A DNA stretch of 64,000 nt from CAIOTO01 sp040389165 (GTDB taxonomy: Bacteria; Pseudomonadota; Alphaproteobacteria; Paracaedibacterales; CAIOTO01). Every line of letters begins with the position of its first letter. Position 1 is the first letter of the stretch. The notes beneath the pieces were generated by a model. That model had not been told where the DNA came from. It saw nothing but the letters and a program-made list of their open reading frames with translations, and did no database searches. The stretch lies in assembly GCA_040389165.1 (NCBI GenBank), contig JAZKAK010000019.1, positions 8,670-72,669 on the forward strand, given 5' to 3'. The position numbers and the translations under genes were made by a program. Shown piece by piece: positions 17,161 through 25,771 of this stretch.

Positions 17161-18480
17161 ATGGACGACACAACCCCACTACTTACAAAAATAAAACGCT
17201 TTGCTACAGCCGGCGGAACCGTTGGTGGATTAGCGGCGCGCGTTATTGGTGAACGCGTAACTAATTATACGATTGATGATGCCGTGTATGCGAAGACACT
17301 CAAAACGGCACTAAGCAGCATGAAGGGTCCTTTCATGAAAGTGGCTCAATTCCTGGCCACAATCCCGGACGCAATTCCACCTGAATATGCGAAAGAGCTC
17401 CTCGAGCTCCAATGCAACGCATCGCCAATGGGGCCTCTCTTCGTGAAACGTCGCATGCAAACTGAACTTGGTACGAATTGGGAATCACGTTTTGCTTCGT
17501 TTGATCGCGTACCCACAGCCGCTGCTTCTCTTGGTCAAGTACACAAAGCCATTAGCCATGACGGGTACCCACTTGCCATAAAACTACAGTATCCCAGCAT
17601 GCATACCATTGTAGAAGCTGATTTATCACAATTAACTTTTCTCATAAGCTCCTATCGATTATTCAACAAAGCACTTGATCTTAATGCTGTCATAACTGAA
17701 ATTCGAACCCGTCTTATGGAAGAGCTCGATTATGTAAACGAAGCACAAAACATTAACGATTATCAGGCCTTTTTTGCCGATCATGCGGACAACGTAAAAA
17801 TACCGAACGTATATACAGATCTATCAACCCCTCGCTTATTAACCATGTCATGGATGGAAGGTGGATCAATTCTAAATGCGGCAGAAACCTATTCTCAAAG
17901 TGACAGAAATACCTTAGGGCGCACATTATTTCGTGCATGGTACCGCCCCTTTTATGTAAATGGCTGGATTCATGGTGATCCACACCCTGGAAATTATAAA
18001 ATTGATCGTGATCAGAATTTGCTGCTTCTTGACTTTGGTTGCGTACGCCGTTTTGATGATAATTTTGTTGATGGTGTCATTGATCTATATGAAGCGCTCA
18101 AACACAATAAACGCGACGATATGGTTGCCGCTTACGAGCGTTGGGGATTTTCAAATCTCTCCAATGAACTCATTGATGTGATGAATGAATGGGCACGCCT
18201 TTTATACGACCCTTTGTTAGACGATCGAACCCGTCCTATTCAGGCTGAATTTAGCGGTTCAAAAGGTTGGGAAACCGCAACAGCTGTCCATCAAAAACTA
18301 CATTCGCTTGGCGGCATTCGTATTCCACCGGAATTTGTCTTTATGGATCGCGCATCCGTTGGTGTTGGCGCTGTACTTATGCGTTTACGGGCAGAGCAAA
18401 ATTGGCATCAATTATTTGAATCCATTATCAATGAACGAAGAATCATTAAAACTAAATCACAAAGGAATCCAACAGCATGA
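17161..18480 (+). CDS. ABC1/ADCK (UbiB-like) atypical kinase family protein
   Basis: The 439-residue protein has the hallmark motifs of the ABC1 (COQ8/ADCK/UbiB) family. These are MKGPFMKVAQF (the KxGQ region, here with Val-Ala-Gln), the alanine-rich loop TAAASLGQVHKA replacing a kinase P-loop, IKLQYP with the ATP lysine, EELDYVNEAQN, the catalytic HGDPHPGNY and the metal-binding LLDFGCVRRF. Members support ubiquinone synthesis as ATPases or lipid-handling proteins. No C-terminal membrane helices like those of E. coli UbiB are obvious, so it is closer to the COQ8-like soluble group. It overlaps glmU by four bases. Confidence 0.88.
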   Translation: MDDTTPLLTKIKRFATAGGTVGGLAARVIGERVTNYTIDDAVYAKTLKTALSSMKGPFMKVAQFLATIPDAIPPEYAKELLELQCNASPMGPLFVKRRMQTELGTNWESRFASFDRVPTAAASLGQVHKAISHDGYPLAIKLQYPSMHTIVEADLSQLTFLISSYRLFNKALDLNAVITEIRTRLMEELDYVNEAQNINDYQAFFADHADNVKIPNVYTDLSTPRLLTMSWMEGGSILNAAETYSQSDRNTLGRTLFRAWYRPFYVNGWIHGDPHPGNYKIDRDQNLLLLDFGCVRRFDDNFVDGVIDLYEALKHNKRDDMVAAYERWGFSNLSNELIDVMNEWARLLYDPLLDDRTRPIQAEFSGSKGWETATAVHQKLHSLGGIRIPPEFVFMDRASVGVGAVLMRLRAEQNWHQLFESIINERRIIKTKSQRNPTA

Positions 18481-19814
18481 CATCACAAAAAATAGGATGC
18501 ATTGTTTTGGCTGCGGGCCAAAGCAAACGTCTGCAGTCACGTACTGCTAAAATGTTTCATGATTTAGCTGGGCGATCTGTTTTGGGGCATGTTGTTCATA
18601 CTTTAGAGCAACTTCCACTTAATGAAACTGTTATTGTAGCCTCGCCAACCGCAGCAGAGCATCCTGACTATCGGCATCACACAGTCGTTATTCAAAAAGA
18701 ACAATTAGGCACGGGGCACGCAGTGATGGCAGGTCTTGATGGATTGTCGACTGAAATTTCGGATGTGCTTATTATATGTGGTGATACCCCCCTATTAACG
18801 GATAAAACACTTACGCTATTATTGACAAGCAAAGCAGATTTAACACTCTTATGCGCACCACTACCTGACGATCAACGAGACGCCCCTTATGGACGTATTG
18901 TATTTGATGGCGACAAACCGTGCCGTATTACGGAATATAAAGATGCTGATGAGGTGCTTCGTAATTCTCCATTAATAAATTCTGGGGTTTATAAAATTCG
19001 CCATGATTTACTCAAAAAACTCATCCCACGTATCGCTAACACGAACGCCTCATCCGAATATTACCTAACTGACCTTGTTCATTTGGCTGTAGAACACGGC
19101 TCTACTACGTCTGCAATTATCGTTGATTTTGATGAAGTCTCTGGCATTAATACACGTGAAGACCTTGAAAAAGTTGACTCACTTATCCAAAAGCGCTTGC
19201 TGAGTGCACTCATGGCTAAAGGTGTTACCTTTCAACAACCACATACAACACGCCTTTCGGTGGACACATCCATCGGTCAAGACACGATCGTTGAACCATC
19301 AGTTGTTTTTAAAAAAGGAGTTGTTGTTGAAAAGAATGTGCGCATCAAAAGTTTTTGCTATCTTGAAGACTGCACGTTACGAAACAATGTTTCTGTGGGT
19401 CCATTCGCACATGTGAGAGGGCATTCAGTTCTTGATGAAGGCGCTGAAATTGGAAATTTCGTCGAATTAAAAGCAACACATCTCGGGAAAAAAGCCAAGG
19501 CTAAACATTTAACCTATTTAGGCGATGCAACTGTCGGTGAAGCCAGCAATATCGGGGCAGGCACGATTACGGCGAACTACGATGGTTTTTTTAAACATAA
19601 AACACACATTGGTGAACGCGTCCACATCGGAGCTGACACTATTTTAGTTGCGCCAATTTCTATTGGTGATGGTGCTATGACTGCTGCTGGGTCTGTTATC
19701 ACGGATGAAGTGCCTGCAGATGCCTTGGCTATAAATCGGACAGAGCAAGCAAACAAACATGAATGGGCAAAACACTATAAAGCGAGGATGAAAGCAAAAA
19801 AGGATTCACTTTAA
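18477..19814 (+). CDS. glmU: Bifunctional GlmU: GlcN-1-P acetyltransferase / GlcNAc-1-P uridyltransferase
   Basis: GlmU makes UDP-GlcNAc for peptidoglycan and lipid A. The 445-residue protein has the N-terminal pyrophosphorylase (VLAAGQSKRLQSRTAKMFH, EQLGTGHAV, CGDTPLL, YGRIV, EYKDA, INSGVY). It then has a left-handed beta helix with the acetyltransferase residues (VGPFAHVRGHSVL, IGNFVELKATHLG, HLTYLGDATVGE, IGAGTITANYDG). The nucleotide loop is slightly off consensus (GQSKRLQS for GxGTRMxS), but the Lys of the PKxLH motif is kept. ATGA overlap with the ABC1 gene implies co-translation. Confidence 0.96.
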   Translation: MTSQKIGCIVLAAGQSKRLQSRTAKMFHDLAGRSVLGHVVHTLEQLPLNETVIVASPTAAEHPDYRHHTVVIQKEQLGTGHAVMAGLDGLSTEISDVLIICGDTPLLTDKTLTLLLTSKADLTLLCAPLPDDQRDAPYGRIVFDGDKPCRITEYKDADEVLRNSPLINSGVYKIRHDLLKKLIPRIANTNASSEYYLTDLVHLAVEHGSTTSAIIVDFDEVSGINTREDLEKVDSLIQKRLLSALMAKGVTFQQPHTTRLSVDTSIGQDTIVEPSVVFKKGVVVEKNVRIKSFCYLEDCTLRNNVSVGPFAHVRGHSVLDEGAEIGNFVELKATHLGKKAKAKHLTYLGDATVGEASNIGAGTITANYDGFFKHKTHIGERVHIGADTILVAPISIGDGAMTAAGSVITDEVPADALAINRTEQANKHEWAKHYKARMKAKKDSL

Positions 19815-19996
19815 GTAATATAAGCGAGTCTTATTGAAGTAGAACAATCTTGATACTAGGACGTGTGCCGCTGATCTAGAGTTCTTTAAACCGACGACAC
19901 TCTCATGAAAATCGGTTGCAATTTAATGTCAATTCCCACTTGATTGACATATTTTTTTGTTATACGCTCCACATTAGTTTCAATTTCGTATTACTA

Positions 19997-21997
19997 ATGG
20001 TGCTCAGCAAATTGCAACCAAATCACACGTCTATCAATGAAAATTTTATTCCATTTGGTTTTATAGAATGGGATGTACCTACTGATACAATCACTTTATG
20101 TCCTTATTTAGCAGAGCTACTTGCATTTCAAACAAAAGAAAGCATTCAAACATATAGCGCATACCGCCAATTAACACATCCAGACGATATAGAACCAATC
20201 GAACGCTTAACAAAGGAAATAAGAGATCGAAAAGAAACATACATCGTAGTGGAAAGTCGCAAACTTTGTCGCGATGGCACGTGGAGATGGTTTAGCCTAC
20301 GAGGAAAAATCATAAAGAAAGACACAGCTGGCAATCCTTTGCATGCGATGGGGACATGCACAGATATTACTACATATAAAGAAAAAAAGCTCAAATTAAA
20401 AAACATTGAATTAATTTTTTCCGAAATTGAATATATTAAAAAATGCAATCAAAAATGTACTGATGAATGCAATCTCTCGAACATCTTACAGAAGGAGCTA
20501 TGTGCGGGAACTTTTATATGCACAGAAATAGTGAGATCTCTCGAGAAAATCACTAATTCAACCAATGCTATTTTCTTATTTTCATCTTCACCCAATTTCG
20601 AAAAAAACAAAAATGTAACATTGCATGATCACAATAGAAAAAACATTGAAAATCTATCATTATCCCTTGAAAAACTTCATTTCATAAAAACACTTCAATT
20701 CAGCAAAAATCATCTCATTCAAGCTAGTAATGAAAAATCGTTGCTAGGAATTTATCTTAATTTGCCATTTGACCAATATGGAATAATTATTCTTGAACAA
20801 GATATTCCTTTCGAAAATGACACATTATCTTTCTTGGCGCCTTTTATCGAGGTAATAACACATATTATCAGCTTCAGAAAAATTGAGATTGATAACAATA
20901 AACTCGACAGCATCGTATCGTTTTTCATCAAACAAGTACCAGCGCAAGTAGCCATGTTTGATACAAATATGTGTTATAAATTTGCAAGTGAAGCATGGTG
21001 CAAAGCCTATAATCTTTGCGATTTGTCTGATTTAATTGGAAAATCGGCTTATGAAATTGCCCCGCAGCAACCAAAGAAATGGCGAGAACTCCATTTACGT
21101 GGATTAGCAGGAGAAATAGTATTATGCGAAGCAGAACAGCTTTTTGAGTTTTCTGACAAACCCATTTGGATAGAGTGGGCAATCCACCCGTGGTACACAT
21201 TAAACCAATCAATTGGTGGAATCATTATCTATGCAAATGATATTACTAAACGCGTAAATGATGATTTACAGTTAAAAGAATCTGTCGATAATTTGACGCG
21301 TTCGAATCAAGCACTTGATCGATTTGCACATATTTGTTCGCATGATTTAAAGGAACCCTTAAGAGGAATATCAAATTTCATTCAATTATTAATAGATCAG
21401 AACTCAGAAAATTTAGATAACACATCATTGTCCTATATGCACTATATCTTGAAAAATACACATCGAATGAAGATCCTAATTAAAGATATTTTATCCTATG
21501 CTGAGCTTTCTCATCAATCAGGACTTAAGAAAATTCCGCTTAATATGAATACCGTTGTCCATGAAATCGTAGACATGTTTAACTATCGACTTAGCGAAAC
21601 AGATGCAGATATAAAAGTGGGTAATTTACCCGTAATTTTAGGAATAGAAAGTCAAATCGAACAGCTTATAACGAATTTAATTAGCAACGCTTTTAAATTT
21701 AAATCTGACAGACCGCTTGTTCTCAATATTTTTGCACTCGATTGCGGTTCCTTTTGGGAATTTCATGTGCAAGATAACGGCATTGGAATTGAAGAAGAAG
21801 ATCACAAAAACATATTCTCTGCTTTTAAACGTCTCCATAGCAAAAATCAGTATGAAGGATCTGGCATTGGCTTAGCCACATGCCAAAAGATTGTGAATGA
21901 ACACTTAGGTGACATATACATTCAATCAATGCCAGAGGGAGGGAGTGATTTCGTATTTACCTTGCCAAAAGTGAATGATGAAAATACACATGTATAA
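19997..21997 (+). CDS. Orphan PAS/GAF-like sensor histidine kinase (soluble)
   Basis: From ATG 19997 the protein is 666 residues; a TTG at 19916 would add 27, and neither start has a clear Shine-Dalgarno. The order is an N-terminal PAS domain (ending LHAMGTCTDITTYK), a GAF-like middle region with a cysteine cluster (CNQKCTDECN), and a second PAS domain ending GGIIIYANDITKRV. It ends with a HisKA box FAHICSHDLKEPLRGISNF and an HATPase_c domain (LISNAFKFK, DNGIGIEEED, GSGIGLATCQKIV). There are no convincing membrane helices, so it should sense a cytoplasmic signal. No response regulator is adjacent. The input is unknown. Confidence 0.85.
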   Translation: MVLSKLQPNHTSINENFIPFGFIEWDVPTDTITLCPYLAELLAFQTKESIQTYSAYRQLTHPDDIEPIERLTKEIRDRKETYIVVESRKLCRDGTWRWFSLRGKIIKKDTAGNPLHAMGTCTDITTYKEKKLKLKNIELIFSEIEYIKKCNQKCTDECNLSNILQKELCAGTFICTEIVRSLEKITNSTNAIFLFSSSPNFEKNKNVTLHDHNRKNIENLSLSLEKLHFIKTLQFSKNHLIQASNEKSLLGIYLNLPFDQYGIIILEQDIPFENDTLSFLAPFIEVITHIISFRKIEIDNNKLDSIVSFFIKQVPAQVAMFDTNMCYKFASEAWCKAYNLCDLSDLIGKSAYEIAPQQPKKWRELHLRGLAGEIVLCEAEQLFEFSDKPIWIEWAIHPWYTLNQSIGGIIIYANDITKRVNDDLQLKESVDNLTRSNQALDRFAHICSHDLKEPLRGISNFIQLLIDQNSENLDNTSLSYMHYILKNTHRMKILIKDILSYAELSHQSGLKKIPLNMNTVVHEIVDMFNYRLSETDADIKVGNLPVILGIESQIEQLITNLISNAFKFKSDRPLVLNIFALDCGSFWEFHVQDNGIGIEEEDHKNIFSAFKRLHSKNQYEGSGIGLATCQKIVNEHLGDIYIQSMPEGGSDFVFTLPKVNDENTHV

Positions 21998-22099
21998 TTT
22001 TAGCTGCAAAAATATGCCTAAACATTGCCCCCTTGACTCATTTTCGGTTCACCGTCATAGTAAGCCATTATGAACTTTCATTTAACACAAGGACTTCTC

Positions 22100-22525
22100 A
22101 TGACAACGCTTAAAGGCTCAAAAACAGAAGAAAATTTAAAGGCAGCATTTGCTGGTGAATCGCAAGCAAATCGTCGCTATCTTTATTTCGCACAAAAAGC
22201 GGATATTGAAGGTCATAATGACGTAGCTTCCGTTTTCAGATCAACTGCCGAGGGCGAAACTGGGCATGCACATGGGCATCTTGAATTTCTTGAATCCGTT
22301 GGGGATCCAGCAACAGGACTTCCTATTGGCAATAGCGTACAAAACCTTAAGGCAGCGATTGCTGGTGAAACGCATGAGTATACAGACATGTATCCTAGCA
22401 TGGCACGCAGCGCGCGTGATGAAGGATTTGATGAAATCGCAGATTGGTTCGAAACCCTTGCAAAAGCTGAAAAATCACACGCTGGCCGTTTTCAAAAGGC
22501 GCTTGATTCTCTAGAGGCTGAATAA
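22100..22525 (+). CDS. Rubrerythrin-type diiron protein without rubredoxin domain
   Basis: The 141-residue four-helix protein keeps the diiron ligands in AFAGESQANRRYLYFA, AEGETGHAHGHLE, AGETHEYTDMYPSM and AKAEKSHAGRF. The usual C-terminal rubredoxin knuckle (two CxxC pairs) is missing, since the chain ends a few residues after the fourth helix. Such short rubrerythrins act in peroxide or nitrosative stress handling in many proteobacteria. The ATG at 22100 has AAGGA before it; ten codons upstream are open but unlikely. It is followed after 17 bases by a GlpC-like iron-sulfur protein, a known pairing. Confidence 0.92.
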   Translation: MTTLKGSKTEENLKAAFAGESQANRRYLYFAQKADIEGHNDVASVFRSTAEGETGHAHGHLEFLESVGDPATGLPIGNSVQNLKAAIAGETHEYTDMYPSMARSARDEGFDEIADWFETLAKAEKSHAGRFQKALDSLEAE

Positions 22526-22542
22526 AAAGAATTGATAATTCT

Positions 22543-23892
22543 ATGAAACGCGAAGGCAGCCTTGGCGCACCAACACGCCATCCACTTGATTGGGAAAATC
22601 CTGATTTTTTGGATAAAGAATCCCTTGATAAGGAAATGGAACGTCAATTTGACGTGTGCCATGGTTGCCGTCGCTGTTTCAATTTGTGCGGATCATTTCC
22701 AAAACTATTCGACCTCGTTGACGACAGCGCAACAGGTGAGTTTGATAGTGTTTCAACCGATGACTACGCCGCTGTTGTTGATGATTGCACACTCTGCGAT
22801 ATGTGTTTTTTAACAAAATGCCCATACGTACCTCCCCATGAATTTAACATTGATTTTCCCCATCTTATGCTGCGTTACAAAGCGCATCAATTTTCCACAA
22901 AACAGGTCCCATTTATCAAAGAACAACTCGCCGAAGTTGATCGCAATTCAACTGTTCTTAGTGCAGTGGCTCTTATTGTAAACACACTCAATAAAGAAAA
23001 CTCTCTCGCAAGGCCGCTTTTGCAAAAACTTACGCATATTGATAAAAATGCCAGCATTCCCAAATTTTCAAATAAAACACTCGTTCGGCAGTTAAAAGAC
23101 ACCCCCATTCCGACCAACATTAATGGCTCTGCCTTTGGGCAAAAGGCAGTTTTATATGCCACATGCTATGGTAACTACAATGAAACACAACTTGGATTGC
23201 TCGCCACCAAAATTTTAGCACATCTTGGCGTTGAGGTCCGTGTTGAATATCCCGGATGCTGCGGCATGCCACAACTTGAACTTGGAAATATCCCTCGTGT
23301 TGCGACGAGTGGTGAACGTATCGCGCGGTTCTTTGAACCCTTTATTGATGATGGATATATAATCATATCGCTCATACCATCGTGCTCACTCATGATGAAA
23401 AGTGAATGGCCACTTATGCTCCCAGATGATGAAGTCGTCAAAAAACTTAAAGCTAATACAAATGACATTTCAGAATACATAGTTTCACTTGTTTCAAAAT
23501 TCGGACTCACTCCAGGGATTTCTACACTTGGCCAAGATGTTACCCTTCAGCTGGCATGCCATGCACGCTCACAAAATATCGGTGCAAAAGCAGCAGAAAT
23601 GCTTCGATTAATCCCTGATATGGACGTACACGTTGTTGAGCGTTGCTCTGGGCACGGCGGAACATGGGGAATGATGGAAGATAATTTTGAACTCGCCCTT
23701 AAAGTTGGCACACCTGCCGTGCGACAAATTGTGCAAAAGGGAAACCCAATTTTCTCATCAGAATGCCCACTTGCAGGGGAACATATAAGGCAAGGCATAG
23801 CAAAGCATAAACCAAACGAATCCGCGCCTGATTTTCAAAAAATGCACCCTATTGAGATTTTTGCACGTGCATATGGCCTTGATGTCAGTTAA
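22543..23892 (+). CDS. GlpC/HdrD-like iron-sulfur oxidoreductase
   Basis: The 449-residue protein has two [4Fe-4S] motifs near the N-terminus: CHGCRRCFNLC and CTLCDMCFLTKCPYVPP. The C-terminal part has two cysteine-rich CCG-type domains (the first with YPGCCGMPQLE, the second with HARSQNIG and VERCSGHGGTWGM). This is the architecture of anaerobic glycerol-3-phosphate dehydrogenase subunit C and heterodisulfide-reductase-like electron carriers. No glpA/glpB is nearby. The partner upstream is a rubrerythrin, so the likelier role is electron transfer to or around that protein. The DUF3501 gene that often completes the cluster is absent here. Confidence 0.85.
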   Translation: MKREGSLGAPTRHPLDWENPDFLDKESLDKEMERQFDVCHGCRRCFNLCGSFPKLFDLVDDSATGEFDSVSTDDYAAVVDDCTLCDMCFLTKCPYVPPHEFNIDFPHLMLRYKAHQFSTKQVPFIKEQLAEVDRNSTVLSAVALIVNTLNKENSLARPLLQKLTHIDKNASIPKFSNKTLVRQLKDTPIPTNINGSAFGQKAVLYATCYGNYNETQLGLLATKILAHLGVEVRVEYPGCCGMPQLELGNIPRVATSGERIARFFEPFIDDGYIIISLIPSCSLMMKSEWPLMLPDDEVVKKLKANTNDISEYIVSLVSKFGLTPGISTLGQDVTLQLACHARSQNIGAKAAEMLRLIPDMDVHVVERCSGHGGTWGMMEDNFELALKVGTPAVRQIVQKGNPIFSSECPLAGEHIRQGIAKHKPNESAPDFQKMHPIEIFARAYGLDVS

Positions 23893-23940
23893 ATTATTGT
23901 AATACAGAACATACTATCCAAACACACATTTTACCCGCCT

Positions 23941-24040
23941 GTCATCTTCGGACTTGATCCGAAAATCTATAATAATTACAAGGCACATACTGACATGCTA
24001 TTAAACAACTAGAGATCCTCGTATCAAGTCCGAGGATGAC
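23941..24040. repeat. R4 palindromic repeat upstream of the arnT-like gene
   Basis: The left arm at 23941-23968 (GTCATCTTCGGACTTGATCC) pairs with the right arm at 24013-24040 (ATCAAGTCCGAGGATGAC), separated by about 44 AT-rich bases. The GTCATCCTCGGACTTGAT pattern is a common extragenic palindrome in proteobacteria. It could act as a transcript hairpin between the GlpC-like gene and the glycosyltransferase. No second copy is in this window. Confidence 0.65.
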
Positions 24041-24058
24041 AAGAAATTAGGTTTTTCT

Positions 24059-25771
24059 ATGCTTAAAATAAAACAAACAAGAATACGTACTTTCTGGATG
24101 GACATTCTATGGCTAACACTTTTGTTCGCCCCTATCTATTTTCTTTTTCTCGGGAATCGCCCTTTTGCAACGCCTGATGAAGCGCGCTATGTTGAAATTC
24201 CACGTGAGATACTCGCAACAGGTGATTGGATTACACCGCGCTTAAATGGTGTGAAATACTTTGAAAAACCCCCTTTGCTTTATTGGATCGAAGCTGCTTT
24301 TCAATATGCCTTTGGCTTAAAGGAATGGGTCATGCGTCTGCCAATTGTTTTGTTTGGCCTTACAGGAATCCTTAGCACATATGCTTTTGGACAACGTGTT
24401 TTTAATCGCCACACTGCGCTCTATTCAGCATTCATATTAGGTTCTTCGTGCATTTATTTTGTTATGTCGCGCCTGATTATTCTTGATATGGCAGTCAGCC
24501 TTTTTGTAACGCTTAGCCTTTTTTGCTTTTATAGCGCACAGCAAGAAATACTGACAAAAAAACGTCGTCTATTTTACGCGTTGTTCACAGTTTTTTGTGC
24601 GTTTGGTGTCCTGACTAAAGGTATCATGGCACTTGCAGTACCAGGTATGGTTATCATTTTATGGGCCACATACAGTCGTCGCTGGCGTGCTATTTTTCCA
24701 GCCTACTTGCCCTCTAATTTTGTTCTTTTTCTTCTTATCGCTGCACCATGGCATATCTTAGCCTCACTCAAAACACCTGAATTCGCATATAAATATTTTA
24801 TTGTTGAGCACGTTTTGCGCTATGCCACGACAATTCATTTACGCCATCAACCTATTTGGTTTTTTATCCCCATCATCATTGGTGGTTTCCTGCCATGGAG
24901 CGCGCTTTTTCCGTACGCTATTGCAAAAGCAGTTCGCGATCGCTATATGCATATAAATGCATTTTTATTAATTTGGGCAGCGTTTGTTTTTATTTTCTTT
25001 TCAATTTCTCAGTCAAAATTAATCCCATATATATTACCCTTATTTCCACCTATAGCGCTCTTGCTGGGAAGCCTAATAAATGAATGGCTAACAAAATCAC
25101 AGGCTAAATGGCCTCTCAAACATATGTGTTGGCTAAGTTTGGCATGCGGCATCGTGGCCTGGCACTCCTCCAGATTTTTTCCTGAACTAACGACAACTAA
25201 AGCTGCTTTAGTTCCCTATATAAGCGCTTTATCCGTATGCTTCTTTACAATTTCCTGCTGTTCCCTTCCCTTTGGGCTGTCAGGAAATCATTTAGCTAAA
25301 TGGAAAAAAGATTATGTATTTCCACTTTTCAAAAACAACCTTGGGATCAGGCTATTTGGTATATCACTCGCAAGTTTATCCATATTGCTCATATTAATTC
25401 CAGCCTCACCACATATTCAACGCCCCTCGCTCAACTCACTCGTACACATCGCGCTGACACAAAGGAAACCTGGAGAACAACTCGCAAGCTATATGGCCTA
25501 TTTTCAAGACCTACCTGTTTATGCAAATGAAATTGTAACCGTTGTAGATACAAAGGGTGAATTGGAATTCGGCACTACGATAGAAGACACACGTTCTTGG
25601 ATGATGTCACGTGAAGATTTTAAGAAAAGACTTGAAGAAAACAAAACACCTGTTTGGATCTTTGTTCGTGATAACTCACTCATGCATTTAAAGAATGACA
25701 ATCCAAGCATTAATTTCAAGGAAATCGCGCTTGAGAATGGTGTGTATCTTGTTGTAGGTAGTAAATTATAG
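24059..25771 (+). CDS. ArnT-like integral-membrane glycosyltransferase (GT39/GT83 family)
   Basis: The 570-residue protein begins with the diagnostic periplasmic loop FATPDEARYVEIPREILATG, then DWITPRLNGVKYFEKPPLLY. It then has about ten to twelve membrane helices and a C-terminal soluble domain. This family uses undecaprenyl-phosphate sugars to modify lipid A (ArnT, 4-amino-4-deoxy-arabinose) or proteins (mannosyltransferases). No other arn genes are in the window, so the sugar is unknown. Its last six bases overlap the end of trkA on the other strand. A palindromic repeat lies just upstream. Confidence 0.85.
   Translation: MLKIKQTRIRTFWMDILWLTLLFAPIYFLFLGNRPFATPDEARYVEIPREILATGDWITPRLNGVKYFEKPPLLYWIEAAFQYAFGLKEWVMRLPIVLFGLTGILSTYAFGQRVFNRHTALYSAFILGSSCIYFVMSRLIILDMAVSLFVTLSLFCFYSAQQEILTKKRRLFYALFTVFCAFGVLTKGIMALAVPGMVIILWATYSRRWRAIFPAYLPSNFVLFLLIAAPWHILASLKTPEFAYKYFIVEHVLRYATTIHLRHQPIWFFIPIIIGGFLPWSALFPYAIAKAVRDRYMHINAFLLIWAAFVFIFFSISQSKLIPYILPLFPPIALLLGSLINEWLTKSQAKWPLKHMCWLSLACGIVAWHSSRFFPELTTTKAALVPYISALSVCFFTISCCSLPFGLSGNHLAKWKKDYVFPLFKNNLGIRLFGISLASLSILLILIPASPHIQRPSLNSLVHIALTQRKPGEQLASYMAYFQDLPVYANEIVTVVDTKGELEFGTTIEDTRSWMMSREDFKKRLEENKTPVWIFVRDNSLMHLKNDNPSINFKEIALENGVYLVVGSKL

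Noticed and set aside
19944..19968. TTGACA followed by TATACG as a promoter for the sensor kinase
   Set aside because: The spacing is only 11 bases, too short for sigma70. No other -10 box fits well.
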